Shown piece by piece: positions 36,007 to 44,557 of a stretch of 64,000 nt of DNA (its first letter is position 1; each line of letters begins with the position of its first letter). The notes under the pieces are model-generated. The model was not told the DNA's origin and did not search any database. It was given only the letters and a program-made list of their open reading frames with translations. A program made the translations under genes and the position numbers. The stretch is from Paludibacter sp. (GTDB lineage Bacteria; Bacteroidota; Bacteroidia; Bacteroidales; Paludibacteraceae): the NCBI GenBank assembly GCA_028710415.1, contig JAQTUE010000013.1, forward strand, positions 1-64,000. Direction: 5' to 3'.

Positions 36007-36489
36007 ATGAAAAGTTCAGAAAGTGATGATCGATTAAAGGAAGCTGTTCAATTGTGTACTATACATGTTGAACGAATGAGTTTCGCCTATAAAAAGATTG
36101 AAAAGCATTTTCCATTAACCGAATTGCAATACTTTAATATTGTACCGGAAGAACTGAGTTATTTTGATCAATTGATATTTCGTTTTTCAAAACTTCAGGA
36201 TTGTATGGGAGGAAAACTTTTCCCTGCATTGCTTCAAAACCTGGGGGAAGAAATCAGCGGAATGCCGTTTATTGATCTTCTTTCAAAACTGGAAGAGTTG
36301 AATTTACTTGATAACGCCAGGGATTGGCTTTTGTTAAGAGAAACACGAAATATCGTAACCCATGAATATCCATTTATTACGAAAGAAGTTATCGATGGAC
36401 TTAATTTATTAAGTAAACATTATACTTTAATTCTTTCAATCTGGAAACAAATTGATGAGTATATTGTAAGACGGTTTTCAATGCAGTAG
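36007..36489 (+). CDS. HEPN-domain putative ribonuclease toxin (HepT-like)
   Basis: A 160-residue, mostly helical protein carrying the HEPN ribonuclease motif R-x4-H in RNIVTHEYP (R114 to H119). The tyrosine three positions from the histidine is the usual AMPylation target region in HepT. The protein is somewhat longer than minimal HepT toxins. It pairs with the MNT gene 4 nt upstream. The module sits between two near-identical repeat segments inside the capsule locus, so it is probably an accessory stabilising element, not a glycan gene. Confidence 0.83.
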   Translation: MKSSESDDRLKEAVQLCTIHVERMSFAYKKIEKHFPLTELQYFNIVPEELSYFDQLIFRFSKLQDCMGGKLFPALLQNLGEEISGMPFIDLLSKLEELNLLDNARDWLLLRETRNIVTHEYPFITKEVIDGLNLLSKHYTLILSIWKQIDEYIVRRFSMQ

Positions 36490-36800
36490 GAAAGAGTTCC
36501 GCGTTAGGAGTTTGAAAGGTTTGAAGAGTTTGAAGAGTTTGAAAGGTTTGAAAAGTTCCGTGTTCCGTGTTCCATGTTCCGCGTTATGGATTATTGAAGT
36601 TTACGAAATTGGATGAACTGTTTTAGGAGCACAACCTGACATCGTCGAAGACATGTCAGCGTTAAAAAAAGTTTGGGGTTTGAAAGGTTTGAAAGGTTGA
36701 AGCGTTCCGCGTTCCGTGTTCCGTGTTCCGCGTTTGAAAGGTCCCGATAAACCGGGATGTCGAATACTCCATTAGAAAGGTTGAATAGTTTCACTTTTGG
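36490..36800. repeat. Repeat block with hairpin H2 (second copy of the direct repeat)
   Basis: GTTTGAAGAG units begin right after the HEPN gene. Positions 36576-36683 repeat most of 34772-34878. The hairpin is CTGACAT (36636-36642) with ATGTCAG (36653-36659), again with a 10-nt loop. TTCCGTGTTCC strings follow. From about 36800 to the next start the DNA is plain AT-rich leader. Confidence 0.8.
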
Positions 36801-36886
36801 ATTTGCAAGGTTTTTTAGTAAATAGATTTTAACAGAGACTATATAGTAATTAGCTAAATTGTAAATTATAAATGTATAAATTGTAA

Positions 36887-37387
36887 ATGGTTGATGAACT
36901 ACGATGGTATGCTGTTTATACCGCACCACGGGCTGAGAAGAAGGTGAGTGAACGGTTTGTGCAGGAAGGGATAGAACATTACCTGCCCATCCAGACCGTG
37001 AAGCGACGCTGGAGTGACCGGATCAAGGAAGTGCAGGTGCCGGTGGTGAACGGCTATATATTTGTAAGGGTGCTGGTTGTTGATTTTATTAGAGTAACCA
37101 AGGTATACGGTGCCCTGGCATTTATCAAAGAACAGGGGCAACCGGTCGCCATTCCCGACAGCCAATTGGAACGGTTACGGTTTATGGTGGAACATTCGGA
37201 AGAACCGGTGGAATATACCCAGGAAAACTTTGAACACGGAGAATCGATCCGGATATGCAAAGGCCCGCTGGAAGGAATGATGGGTGAACTGGTGGAGATG
37301 AAAGGAAAAAATAAAGTGCTGATACGGCTTGAGAGATTTGGATGCGCCATAACTTCGGTGCCGGTATCTTTTGTTGAAAAAGTTTGA
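36887..37387 (+). CDS. UpxY-type NusG-family antiterminator
   Basis: 166 residues. It has an N-terminal NGN domain (LRWYAVYTAPRAEKKVSERF, VNGYIFVRV) and a C-terminal KOW domain (GESIRICKGPLEGMMGELVEMKGKN). In Bacteroides, UpxY proteins are locus-specific antiterminators that act in the leader of the capsule operon they belong to. Its place just before wza and wzc fits that role. A UpxZ partner is not seen. Hairpin repeats H1-H2 lie upstream and H3-H5 downstream of it. Confidence 0.9.
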   Translation: MVDELRWYAVYTAPRAEKKVSERFVQEGIEHYLPIQTVKRRWSDRIKEVQVPVVNGYIFVRVLVVDFIRVTKVYGALAFIKEQGQPVAIPDSQLERLRFMVEHSEEPVEYTQENFEHGESIRICKGPLEGMMGELVEMKGKNKVLIRLERFGCAITSVPVSFVEKV

Positions 37388-38160
37388 GAATATAGTAGGT
37401 AGTAGGTAGTAGGTAGTAGGTAGTAGGAAGTCGGTAGTCGGTAGTAGGTAGTAGGAAGTCGGTAGTAGGTAGTAGGTAGAAAGAGTAAACCTGAAAACGT
37501 TGCAGACTTTTCAGCGTTTAATTTATACAAGACTTTTCAGCTTATAAATACAAAACCTGACAGCGTCACAGATTTTTCAGCGTTTAATGTAGAAATTCAT
37601 TACAGATTTGAATTATTACAGAACCTAACAGCTTCGCAGACCTGTCAGCGTTAATTAGATAAAAATACTTTAACTGCATCAGGCAGACAGCATAAACCCT
37701 GTTTGAGTTCACAACCTGATACTGAATAAGCAATCTTGAGTAGTTTTATTCAATGAGAATAGATACCGATTGACTTGTTCGTTTTTTTTTATGTTTTTTC
37801 TCAACAACTGAGAATTTCGTGATTCCCCTGTGGGAGTGACGAACATCGTCGTAACCAGCATCGAGCATTAAGCATCGAGCATCGAGCATCGAGCATCGAG
37901 CATCGAGCATTGAGCATCGAGGAATGAGAAATGAGAAATGAGAAATGAGAAATGAGGCAAATAATAAGAAAGTAGAAAATAGAAAGTAGAAATAGAAATA
38001 GAAAGTAGAAATAGAAAGTAGAAATATAAAGTAGAAATATAAATTCAACAACCTACTACAAACTACCTACTACCTACTACCAACTACCAACTACCAACTA
38101 CCAACTACCAACTACCAACTACTTACTTACTACCTACTAAAAACTATCAACTATCAACTA
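37388..38160. repeat. Repeat-filled leader of the wza-wzc segment with hairpins H3-H5
   Basis: No gene. GTAGGTAGTAG units fill 37396-37485. Three hairpins follow with 7-nt arms and 10-nt loops: 37491-37497 with 37508-37514 (CTGAAAA/TTTTCAG), 37557-37563 with 37574-37580, and 37625-37631 with 37642-37648. CATCGAGCATCGAG units fill 37859-37920, GAGAAATGAG units 37922-37960, AGAAAGTAGAAAT units 37970-38045, and CTACCTACTACC / CAACTACCAACT units (reverse orientation) 38050-38150. If UpxY acts here, this is the leader it would work on. Confidence 0.75.
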
Positions 38161-38166
38161 ATATAT

Positions 38167-38979
38167 ATGTATATCAAAAAATCAATCCTGTCCTTGTTTT
38201 TAGTCATCGGCATACTCGTGTTGAGTTCATGTTCATCGCAAAAGAATATAGCCTATTTTCAAAAGATGAATGCCAATACCGATTCGTTAAAAAAAACACA
38301 ACCTGCCGGAATACATAGTGCAACCATTAAACCGTTGGATTTGCTAAGCATTACGGTGGTTACTTCAAATCCTGAAGCATCCCGGATCTACAACCTTGTG
38401 GCTCCACAAATCGGCGAAAACGGAACAAATAGTCTTACTTCAATGCCTACCTTGCAAACTTACCTGGTGACAGAAGATGGGACAATTGATTTCCCTGTTT
38501 TTGGGAGTTTAAAGGTGGAGGGCCTGACCCGGAAGCAACTTGAAGCATTGCTTCAGGAGAAACTGGCTTCTGCATTCAGCAAGGAACGCCCCATAGTGAC
38601 CATACGGATTACCAATTTTACGGTGAACGTGCTAGGGGAAGTGCTCAGGCCGGGTAAATTCCAGACAACCAACGAAAGGCTGACGATCTTTGATGGCCTT
38701 GCCCTGGCAGGGGATATGAGTGTGTATGGACGGCGGGATAATGTGAAGGTTTTGCGCGAAAATGTTGATGGGTCCAAAAAATATATTACTGTGAACCTGA
38801 ACGATAAGAATATCATCTATTCCGAAGCCTATTACCTGGAGCAAAATGACGTGGTCTATGTGGAGCCTAACAAATCAAAATCTAACTCTTCCAAGTTCGG
38901 GGCTGCCGAATCATTTGGCATTTCGGCACTGTCCATCCTGTTTTCATTGGCCAGCCTGGTGATTACAATTGTGAAATAG
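38167..38979 (+). CDS. wza: Outer-membrane polysaccharide export lipoprotein (Wza/BexD family)
   Basis: 270 residues. A signal peptide ends in the lipobox LSSC with C22 as lipidated cysteine. The polysaccharide export domain (IKPLDLLSITVVTSNPEAS, TYLVTEDGTIDFPVFGSLKVEGLTR) is followed by an SLBB-type part (ITNFTVNVLGEVLRPG). A hydrophobic C-terminal helix (FGISALSILFSLASLVITIV) is typical of the short Bacteroidota forms. It forms the periplasmic and outer-membrane channel for the chain and works with Wzc. Confidence 0.92.
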   Translation: MYIKKSILSLFLVIGILVLSSCSSQKNIAYFQKMNANTDSLKKTQPAGIHSATIKPLDLLSITVVTSNPEASRIYNLVAPQIGENGTNSLTSMPTLQTYLVTEDGTIDFPVFGSLKVEGLTRKQLEALLQEKLASAFSKERPIVTIRITNFTVNVLGEVLRPGKFQTTNERLTIFDGLALAGDMSVYGRRDNVKVLRENVDGSKKYITVNLNDKNIIYSEAYYLEQNDVVYVEPNKSKSNSSKFGAAESFGISALSILFSLASLVITIVK

Positions 38980-38984
38980 AAAAA

Positions 38985-39290
38985 GAAAGAACCCCCGACC
39001 CCTAAAGGGGAGGAATATAAGAACCCCTAGCCCCTCCCGAAAAATCGGGATAAATTGCGGGGAATAAGAAAGAAAAGAAGAACCCCTGGCCCCTCCCGAT
39101 AAATAGGGATAAATTGCGGGGTATAAGAAAAGAAAGGGGTGATAAAATAAATAATGTGGTTTAAATTAAATATCAATTTTCAACACCAATAATCTTATTC
39201 ATCACACAATCTTAATTCGTGTAATTCGTTTTTAACCGTGTAATTCGTTTTAAATTCGTGATAATTCGTATCAAAATCTAAATTTTTAAA
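38985..39290. repeat. CCCCT...CGGGATAAATTGCGGGG hairpin repeats and AATTCGTG repeats
   Basis: Three head-to-tail units: a short CCCCTAAAGGGG form (about 38998-39009) and two long forms at 39022-39062 and 39081-39122, each with CCCGA..TCGGG or CCCGA..TAGGG stems followed by GATAAATTGCGGGG. Before the wzc start come CGTGTAATTCGTTTTTAACC and related AATTCGTG units (39214-39270). Confidence 0.85.
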
Positions 39291-39305
39291 TGTCAAATTA
39301 TTCCT

Positions 39306-41669
39306 ATGAATCCAAACTACGAAACTGAAGAAGCAGAAGACGAGCAGTCAATTGATTTACTGGGCCTGTTTTTCAAATACCTGTCCTATTGGAAATGGTT
39401 TGTTGCTTCTGTTGCAGTTTGCCTGATCCTGGCGGTGGGGTATCTGAAAACTACTACCAACGTATATGAAGTGAATGCTACTGTATTATTGAAAGATGAC
39501 AAAAAAGGAGGCGGTATGGCAGAACTGGGTGCCCTGAAAGAAATGGGGATGTTGAATGTCAAGAATAACGTGGACAATGAGCTGGAAATTTTAAAAACCT
39601 CCAGCCTGTGGGAGCAAGTGGTTATTGAATCAGGACTCTATGCAGGTTATAAGAAAATAGGAACATTTAAAGACGATTATCTGTACGGGTCGGAATGCCC
39701 GATTCTTGTTGAATTACCTCAGGCAGTCCTCGATACCTTAAGCTCAGCTAGAAAATTTCATGTGCTGGTACATGCTACAGGAGCCATGGAATTTTCAGGT
39801 GTCTATCAGGATAAAGACTACAGAATAAATGTAAATAAGGCGGATAGTCAGGTGACGATGCCTTTTGGCAAAATTTATATCCGGAAAGGGGAATTTCATC
39901 CGTCAGATGATATGACTGTTGAAGTGAGTCTGGTTAACCCGGAAAAGGTAGCAGCAGGAATGCTTGGAAGCATGACCATGGACCTGACTTCCAAAACCAC
40001 TTCGGTGGTGAATGTAACATTGACCACAACGAATATTAAACAGGGAAAGGACTTTTTGAATAGACTCATTGAAGTCTATAACCGGGAGGATATGAAGGAC
40101 CAGAATATGGTAGCAAGTAATACAGCCATATTTATCGACGACAGGCTTGTAAACCTGACCCGTGAATTGGGTGACGTGGAATCGCGTGTGGAGAATTACA
40201 AACAGGACAATGGCCTGACGGATATCAAATCGGAAGCTGAGATGTTTATCAAGCAAACCGGTGATTTTACCCAAAAACGCCTGGAGGTGGAAACGCAACT
40301 GGCCATCGTTTCCGATATCGATGAGTATATCCATAAAAAGGAAAACCGCTACCAGTTGCTTCCTGCCAGTACGGGCATCAAGAGTGAAAGCGTGAACCAA
40401 TTAATAGGTGATTATAACAAGCTGGTATTGGAACGTAAAAGGCTGTCCCGTACCGCTTCAGGAACCAACCAGGCCATGCTTGACCTGACCGACCAGATTG
40501 AATCGATGTTCGGCACCTTGCAATCGAGCATTCGCAATGAGAAACGCAACTGGCAGATAGCCCAGAAGGACCTGCTGGCAAAGGACAGCCAGAACAACGC
40601 CCGTATTAAGGCAATTCCACGCCAGGAACGTGAATATACCGAAATTAAACGCCAGCAAGGGATCAAGGAAGCCTTGTACCTGTTCTTGCTACAGAAGAAA
40701 GAAGAAAACTTCCTGACCATGTCGGTAGTAGTTCCGAAAGGCAAGATCATCGACAGGGCACGCAGCAACGGTATTCCCGTATCCCCCAAGAAATCGGTTA
40801 TCCTGTTGATGGCACTAATGCTCGGGCTGATCATACCCATCGTGATTATCACCATCGGTAATTTATTGCGTTACCACATAGAAAACAAAGAGGAGCTTGA
40901 AAAAATCTCCATTGTTCCGGTATTGGGAGAGATTGCCAAGAGTGAACAAACGGGCAACATTATTATCAAGGAAAACAGCACCAATCGCTTTACCGAGATG
41001 TTCCGCCTGCTTCGTACCAACCTGTTGTTTGTGCTTGGCGACCCGGGTCAGAAAGTCATCAATGTAGTATCAAGCATCAGTGGGGAAGGGAAGACCTTTA
41101 TTTGTATCAACCTGGCGATGAGCCTGGCGTTGCTGGATAAGAAAGTACTGATTATCGGCCTCGATGTGCGTAAACCAAAACTGGGTGAGTACCTGGGCCT
41201 TGAAAATAAATCAGGTATCACCTTGTATCTGAGTGGAAATATGGACAAGAAAGACCTGATTCGTCCTTCCGGCATTCATCCGAACCTATCGGTGATCACG
41301 GCCGGACCTGTCCCTCCAAACCCATCCGAATTGATGGCAAAACCCCTATTGGATTCGTTGATTACCGAATGCAAGGATAAGTTTGACTATATCATCCTGG
41401 ATACAGCACCCATTGGCATGGTTTCGGACACGTATGCTTTGAATCGTTTTGCCGACGTAAACCTGTATGTTGTGCGTGCAGACTATACCCCGAAAAAGAA
41501 TATCGAAGATGCCACCAACCTGTTCAAACACAAAAAACTGAACCGGATGTATTTTATCCTCAACGCCGCCGACATACAGAAAGCTTCCATCCGCTACGGA
41601 TATGGCAAGAAATACGGGTATGGTTACGGGAATAAATACGGGGACGGATATGGGTATGATGAAAAGTAG
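39306..41669 (+). CDS. wzc: Wzc-type chain-length regulator and BY-kinase
   Basis: 787 residues. The Wzz domain has two membrane helices (about 30-47 and 497-520), enclosing a periplasmic coiled-coil region with a GNVR-type ending (RARSNGIPVSPKK). The cytoplasmic kinase has the Walker A-like SSISGEGKT (about 587-595), Walker A' (VLIIGLDVRKPKLGEYLG) and Walker B (YIILDTAP). The tail after residue 761 has eight tyrosines in a YGYGKKY-type string, the autophosphorylation cluster. It controls polymer length with Wza. No Wzb phosphatase is nearby. The stop codon TAG is the first part of a GTAGTAGGTAG repeat. Confidence 0.94.
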   Translation: MNPNYETEEAEDEQSIDLLGLFFKYLSYWKWFVASVAVCLILAVGYLKTTTNVYEVNATVLLKDDKKGGGMAELGALKEMGMLNVKNNVDNELEILKTSSLWEQVVIESGLYAGYKKIGTFKDDYLYGSECPILVELPQAVLDTLSSARKFHVLVHATGAMEFSGVYQDKDYRINVNKADSQVTMPFGKIYIRKGEFHPSDDMTVEVSLVNPEKVAAGMLGSMTMDLTSKTTSVVNVTLTTTNIKQGKDFLNRLIEVYNREDMKDQNMVASNTAIFIDDRLVNLTRELGDVESRVENYKQDNGLTDIKSEAEMFIKQTGDFTQKRLEVETQLAIVSDIDEYIHKKENRYQLLPASTGIKSESVNQLIGDYNKLVLERKRLSRTASGTNQAMLDLTDQIESMFGTLQSSIRNEKRNWQIAQKDLLAKDSQNNARIKAIPRQEREYTEIKRQQGIKEALYLFLLQKKEENFLTMSVVVPKGKIIDRARSNGIPVSPKKSVILLMALMLGLIIPIVIITIGNLLRYHIENKEELEKISIVPVLGEIAKSEQTGNIIIKENSTNRFTEMFRLLRTNLLFVLGDPGQKVINVVSSISGEGKTFICINLAMSLALLDKKVLIIGLDVRKPKLGEYLGLENKSGITLYLSGNMDKKDLIRPSGIHPNLSVITAGPVPPNPSELMAKPLLDSLITECKDKFDYIILDTAPIGMVSDTYALNRFADVNLYVVRADYTPKKNIEDATNLFKHKKLNRMYFILNAADIQKASIRYGYGKKYGYGYGNKYGDGYGYDEK

Positions 41670-42110
41670 TAGGTAGAAGGGAGTAGGTAGTAGGGAGTAG
41701 GTAGTAGGTAGTAGGTAGTAGGTAGTAGGTAGTGGGGAGTAGGTAGTAAGGAGTAGGTAGTAGGGAGTAAGATGCAAAAAGCGAGCATTGAGAAATGAGC
41801 ATTTGAAAAAACCTTTCCGATAAACCGGAATGTATCCTATTTTTATTTTTTTAACCTTCAGTAGAAAAGAGTATCCCTCACCATTCAGCCCCTATTACCT
41901 TATTAAAGAAGAAAAAGTAGAATAATGAGTACCTGGCTTTGAGGAATGAGCATTGAGCATTGAGCATCGGGGGTTTGAGCATTTGAAAAAACCTTATTTT
42001 TTTTAACCCTACTATATAACTCATTGCAGCGTGCTGTTAATCAGTAGGTCATAAATCCTATTTTTCAACCCTACTATATTGTAATATATGTTCGAGAAAC
42101 TTTTAGTAAA
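41668..42110. repeat. GTAGGTAGTAG, GAGCATTGAGCAT and CAGTAGAAAAGAG repeat block
   Basis: GTAGGTAGTAG units begin in the wzc stop codon and run to about 41770, then GAGCATTGAG units (41779-41810, 41940-41985). A segment AACCTTCAGTAG...ATCCCTCACCATTCAGCCCC lies at 41853-41897 and has relatives at 42455-42495 and 42819-42870. AACCCTACTATAT appears twice (near 42005 and 42069). No gene is visible. Confidence 0.75.
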
Positions 42111-42216
42111 TTAATCCTTTTCTTAAATAATGATTGACATGTTTTACAAATACACAACACAACTTGTTGATTTTATAAATGTTATAATATAAAAACCTTA
42201 TCATTTTTTTTATTGT

Positions 42217-42337
42217 AACCTTAGTAGCAAAGTTGACTCCTAATATTAAACCTTATTCTTTGAATGGACTTTTATCCATAGACAATCAATCAAAGAATAA
42301 GGTTGGGTTTAGGGGAGGTAATCTGGCTACTAAGGTT
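42217..42337. repeat. 121-nt interrupted inverted repeat (MITE-like)
   Basis: AACCTTAGTAGC (42217-42228) is exactly complementary to GCTACTAAGGTT (42326-42337), and AACCTTATTCTTTGA (42249-42263) to TCAAAGAATAAGGTT (42290-42304). The 20-21 nt between the arms match partly. A single left arm with the same order (CCTTAGTAG...ACCTTATTCTTTGATTGG) is at 44723-44772. An open frame across the right half (42233-42463, TTG start) is not accepted as a gene. Confidence 0.8.
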
Positions 42338-42554
42338 GAACAAAAAAATAAGGTTTTAAATGAAAGAAATGAAAACAACAAAAATATAAGATCAAAATAT
42401 ATTTTCAAACCTTCAGAATTATATTTATTGATGTTCGATCATCTGATCGTGGGGACTCAGTAGAAAAGAGCATCCCTCACTATTCAGCCCTTTATGGTTA
42501 TCAATACACGATCGGAATTAAAATTGATTGACAAATATTATAAAAAATAATCTT

Positions 42555-42719
42555 ATGAGAAAAATAAATATAGAATCAGAAGAAACTGATTTATTTGTTG
42601 ATCCAAGGGAACTTACTAAAGAAGAGCAATTATCAATCAGTAATTATATTAAGTTGGATAAACAAAAAAGAAAAAGCATAAAGAATCAACCTAAGCTCAA
42701 AGCAATCACTCAAAAGTAG
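42555..42719 (+). CDS. Small hypothetical protein, 54 aa
   Basis: MRKINIESEETDLFVDPRE, LTKEEQLSISNYIKLDK and a basic tail; soluble and charged. The pattern (short beta start, LTKEEQ helix, lysine-rich end) resembles small Bacteroidota proteins that sit beside toxins, but I recognise no family. ATG 42555 is preferred over a TTG at 42528. The TAG stop is formed by the first unit of a GTAGTAGGTAG repeat, so the natural 3' end may have been altered. Confidence 0.5.
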   Translation: MRKINIESEETDLFVDPRELTKEEQLSISNYIKLDKQKRKSIKNQPKLKAITQK

Positions 42720-42870
42720 TAGGTAGTAGGTAGTCGGTAGTAGGTAGTTGTAGTAGGTAGTAGGTAGTATCGAGGATTGAGCATTTATAAACTATTTACT
42801 ATAAACTAAATTTTTATCTTCGAACCCTCAGTAGGCAGGTGATCCCAACACCAGACACCATACTGCCTTT
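42717..42870. repeat. GTAGGTAGTAG repeat and CCTCAGTAG relic
   Basis: GTAGGTAGTAG / GTAGTCGGTAG units run from the stop codon of the small gene to about 42768. A short GAGGATTGAGCATT segment and an AACCCTCAGTAGGCAGGTGATCCC relic follow, the latter related to 41853-41897. Confidence 0.75.
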
Positions 42871-42888
42871 ATTACTTTATTTAAAAGA

Positions 42889-43103
42889 ATGAGTAGGACA
42901 CAACCCCAACAGCTGATGGGTAATATTAATTAAAGGATTACAATCATCTATTAATGAAATACATAGCGCGTCAAACCATAAAAGAAACGGTTGGACGCGA
43001 ATTGTTGGACGCGTATAAGTTGATACAACACGTAGAAGATTCTGATTGCTGTAAGAAGTTGGAAACGGGTATCCGATCTCTATATGCAGAAGCAGAAAAA
43101 TAA
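42889..43103 (+). CDS. Small unknown protein with conserved leader (relic family, copy 1, intact)
   Basis: A 49-codon frame with ATG at 42954 and TAA at 43101: MKYIARQTIKETVGRELLD, then a variable stretch, then DSDCCKKLETGIRSLYAEAEK. It is supported only by comparison: copies at 44784 and 44993-45242 keep the RQT(I/L/V)K and CCKKLETGIRSL blocks or the upstream DNA. A 14-codon frame at 42889-42933 (MS...LMGNIN) precedes it and is also kept in copy 3 (LMGNID). I do not recognise the family. A twin cysteine and many charged residues are its only notable traits. Confidence 0.45.
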
Positions 43104-43356
43104 ATTGTAGTTTGTTGTCAAATAAAGTTGTTTGATTGTATCGAATAAATTTGTAATTTTTCATCTAATAGCTTGTGTGTTTCTTACAGTAAATACTATA
43201 CTTCAAATATTTTCGTTTCTTTCTATGAAAGAAATGTTTAGATAAGTTTATTTTGTTTAGTAGTGATTTATGAAGTATACATATTATTTTCTTCAAAATT
43301 CTCACAAATATACTCCTGGAAACCTGAATTTATTTTCTTCAAGTGTCAGGGAATTC
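43104..43356. other. AT-rich non-coding stretch
   Basis: No credible gene on either strand. It follows the small relic gene and leads into the 11-nt array. Confidence 0.4.
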
Positions 43357-43479
43357 GTAGTATTATCGCTGTGTAGTCTATGCGTAGTCTTTGATATTAC
43401 AGTGATATTACAGTGATGATACAGTGATATTACACCCTAATATTACAGTGTAATATCACTGTAATATCCCTGCAATATT
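43357..43479. repeat. Iteron-like 11-nt array with a dyad centre
   Basis: GATATTACAGT stands at 43393-43403 and 43404-43414, with variants at 43415-43425, 43426-43436 and 43439-43449. Then the orientation turns: GTAATATC ends at 43457, ACTGTAATATC (exact reverse complement) is at 43458-43468, and a variant at 43469-43479. Upstream, GTAGTATTATC (43357), GTAGTCTATGC (43373) and GTAGTCTTTGA (43384) share the 11-nt length. The period is close to one DNA turn. The nearest gene starts 263 nt downstream. Confidence 0.8.
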
Positions 43480-43741
43480 TCATTAACTGTTTATTTATTT
43501 TTAAATCTACATATAGTCAACGTGATAACTACGTGGATAGTGAATGGTAAATAATAAAATGGTAAATAGTAAATAATAAAATAGTAAATAATTCTGTCTT
43601 GTCCATATTTGTTGATACAATCAACATACGAAGTATTTTTCTTATCAGTTTTTATTCCGCCAAGTCGGAATGTATAGTCGCGTTCTAATCTTAATTTTGG
43701 CTTTTTCGGATTAGTTATAAGAAATCTAAAATATTCATATC

Positions 43742-44557
43742 ATGGCAATTATCAAGAATGGATTAAAAATGGCCGGCAGTATTCAGGGTGTAAGCTATTT
43801 CACCAGAGTCGGGAGTGATAAAGTGATTGCACGTTCAAAGGGAGGACCCACTGCCCGGAGAATGAAGGTGGGGGATGAGTTCAAAAATACCCGCAAGCAC
43901 CAAATGGAATGGAAAGCCTGTGTGAAATTCTCCAAAGGTCTGCACCATGCCCTGGGTGAAACCTACCGTCTGGGGGATTATAGCCTTTGCGCTACCTGGA
44001 ATGGCATGGGCAAGAATATCATGGGATTGGATACCTCAAGGCCCGTGGGTGAACGGAACCTGTTGATCTCTCAGCACAGGCAGGTGCTCGAAGACTTTAG
44101 CCTGAACCGCACTTACCCGTTCAATACTGTGTTGCGGGTTTCTACGGAGTTTGAAATTGACAAGGCAACCCTGCATGCTACGGTTTCATTGCCGCATATC
44201 AATACCGCCATGGTGTTGCTCAATATCCAGAAACTGCCTTATTTCAGGGTAATCGTGAACCTGGGAATCATCTCGGACTTCCTGTTTATCCCCGACAACG
44301 TGCGATACCCTTACCAGCCGGTGTTACAGGAATATAACGGCTGCAGTAAGTCTGTGGTGACCGCCTGGTTCTCCACCAACGATATCATTGACCCTCAAAG
44401 CCTGACCGTACAACTGGAACCAAGGCTTGTAGAACTAATGACTCCCGATACTACTGCCCTGCTATCCATTGGGGTGGAATTTGGAAGCGTAGGCTTTGGC
44501 GGACAGATTAACCCGGTGAAACGGGCGGGATGCGGAAAGATTCTGGCGAGCGTTTGA
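43742..44557 (+). CDS. Conserved-looking hypothetical protein (271 aa)
   Basis: Starts MAIIKNGLKMAGSIQGVSYFTRVGSDKVIARSKGG, without signal peptide or membrane segment. A basic N-terminal region (TARRMKVGDEF, TRKHQMEWKACVKFSKGLHHALG) is followed by a beta-rich half (FEIDKATLHATVSLPHI, TAMVLLNIQKLPYFRVIVNLG). The N-terminal layout recalls DUF6266-type Bacteroidota proteins (MxxIKNG...GSVSGVxxYxxxGxxxVR), but I cannot confirm membership. GC is high compared with the AT-rich surroundings, and codon use looks like that of wzc. It stands alone between relic repeats, and the role is unknown. Confidence 0.8.
   Translation: MAIIKNGLKMAGSIQGVSYFTRVGSDKVIARSKGGPTARRMKVGDEFKNTRKHQMEWKACVKFSKGLHHALGETYRLGDYSLCATWNGMGKNIMGLDTSRPVGERNLLISQHRQVLEDFSLNRTYPFNTVLRVSTEFEIDKATLHATVSLPHINTAMVLLNIQKLPYFRVIVNLGIISDFLFIPDNVRYPYQPVLQEYNGCSKSVVTAWFSTNDIIDPQSLTVQLEPRLVELMTPDTTALLSIGVEFGSVGFGGQINPVKRAGCGKILASV

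Noticed and set aside
37746..38051. 101-codon minus-strand frame with a hydrophobic FYFYF start
   Set aside because: Composed of translated AGAAAGTAGAAAT and GAGCATCGAG repeats.
39903..40855. Minus-strand frames of 67-165 codons inside wzc
   Set aside because: Opposite a fully recognisable Wzc gene; no motifs of their own.
41346..41802. Minus-strand frames rich in YYLLPTTY repeats
   Set aside because: They are translations of GTAGGTAGTAG repeats and of the end of wzc.
42233..42463. 76-codon frame with a TTG start
   Set aside because: It covers half of the inverted repeat at 42217-42337 and part of a CAGTAGAAAAGAG relic; no ATG or conserved block.
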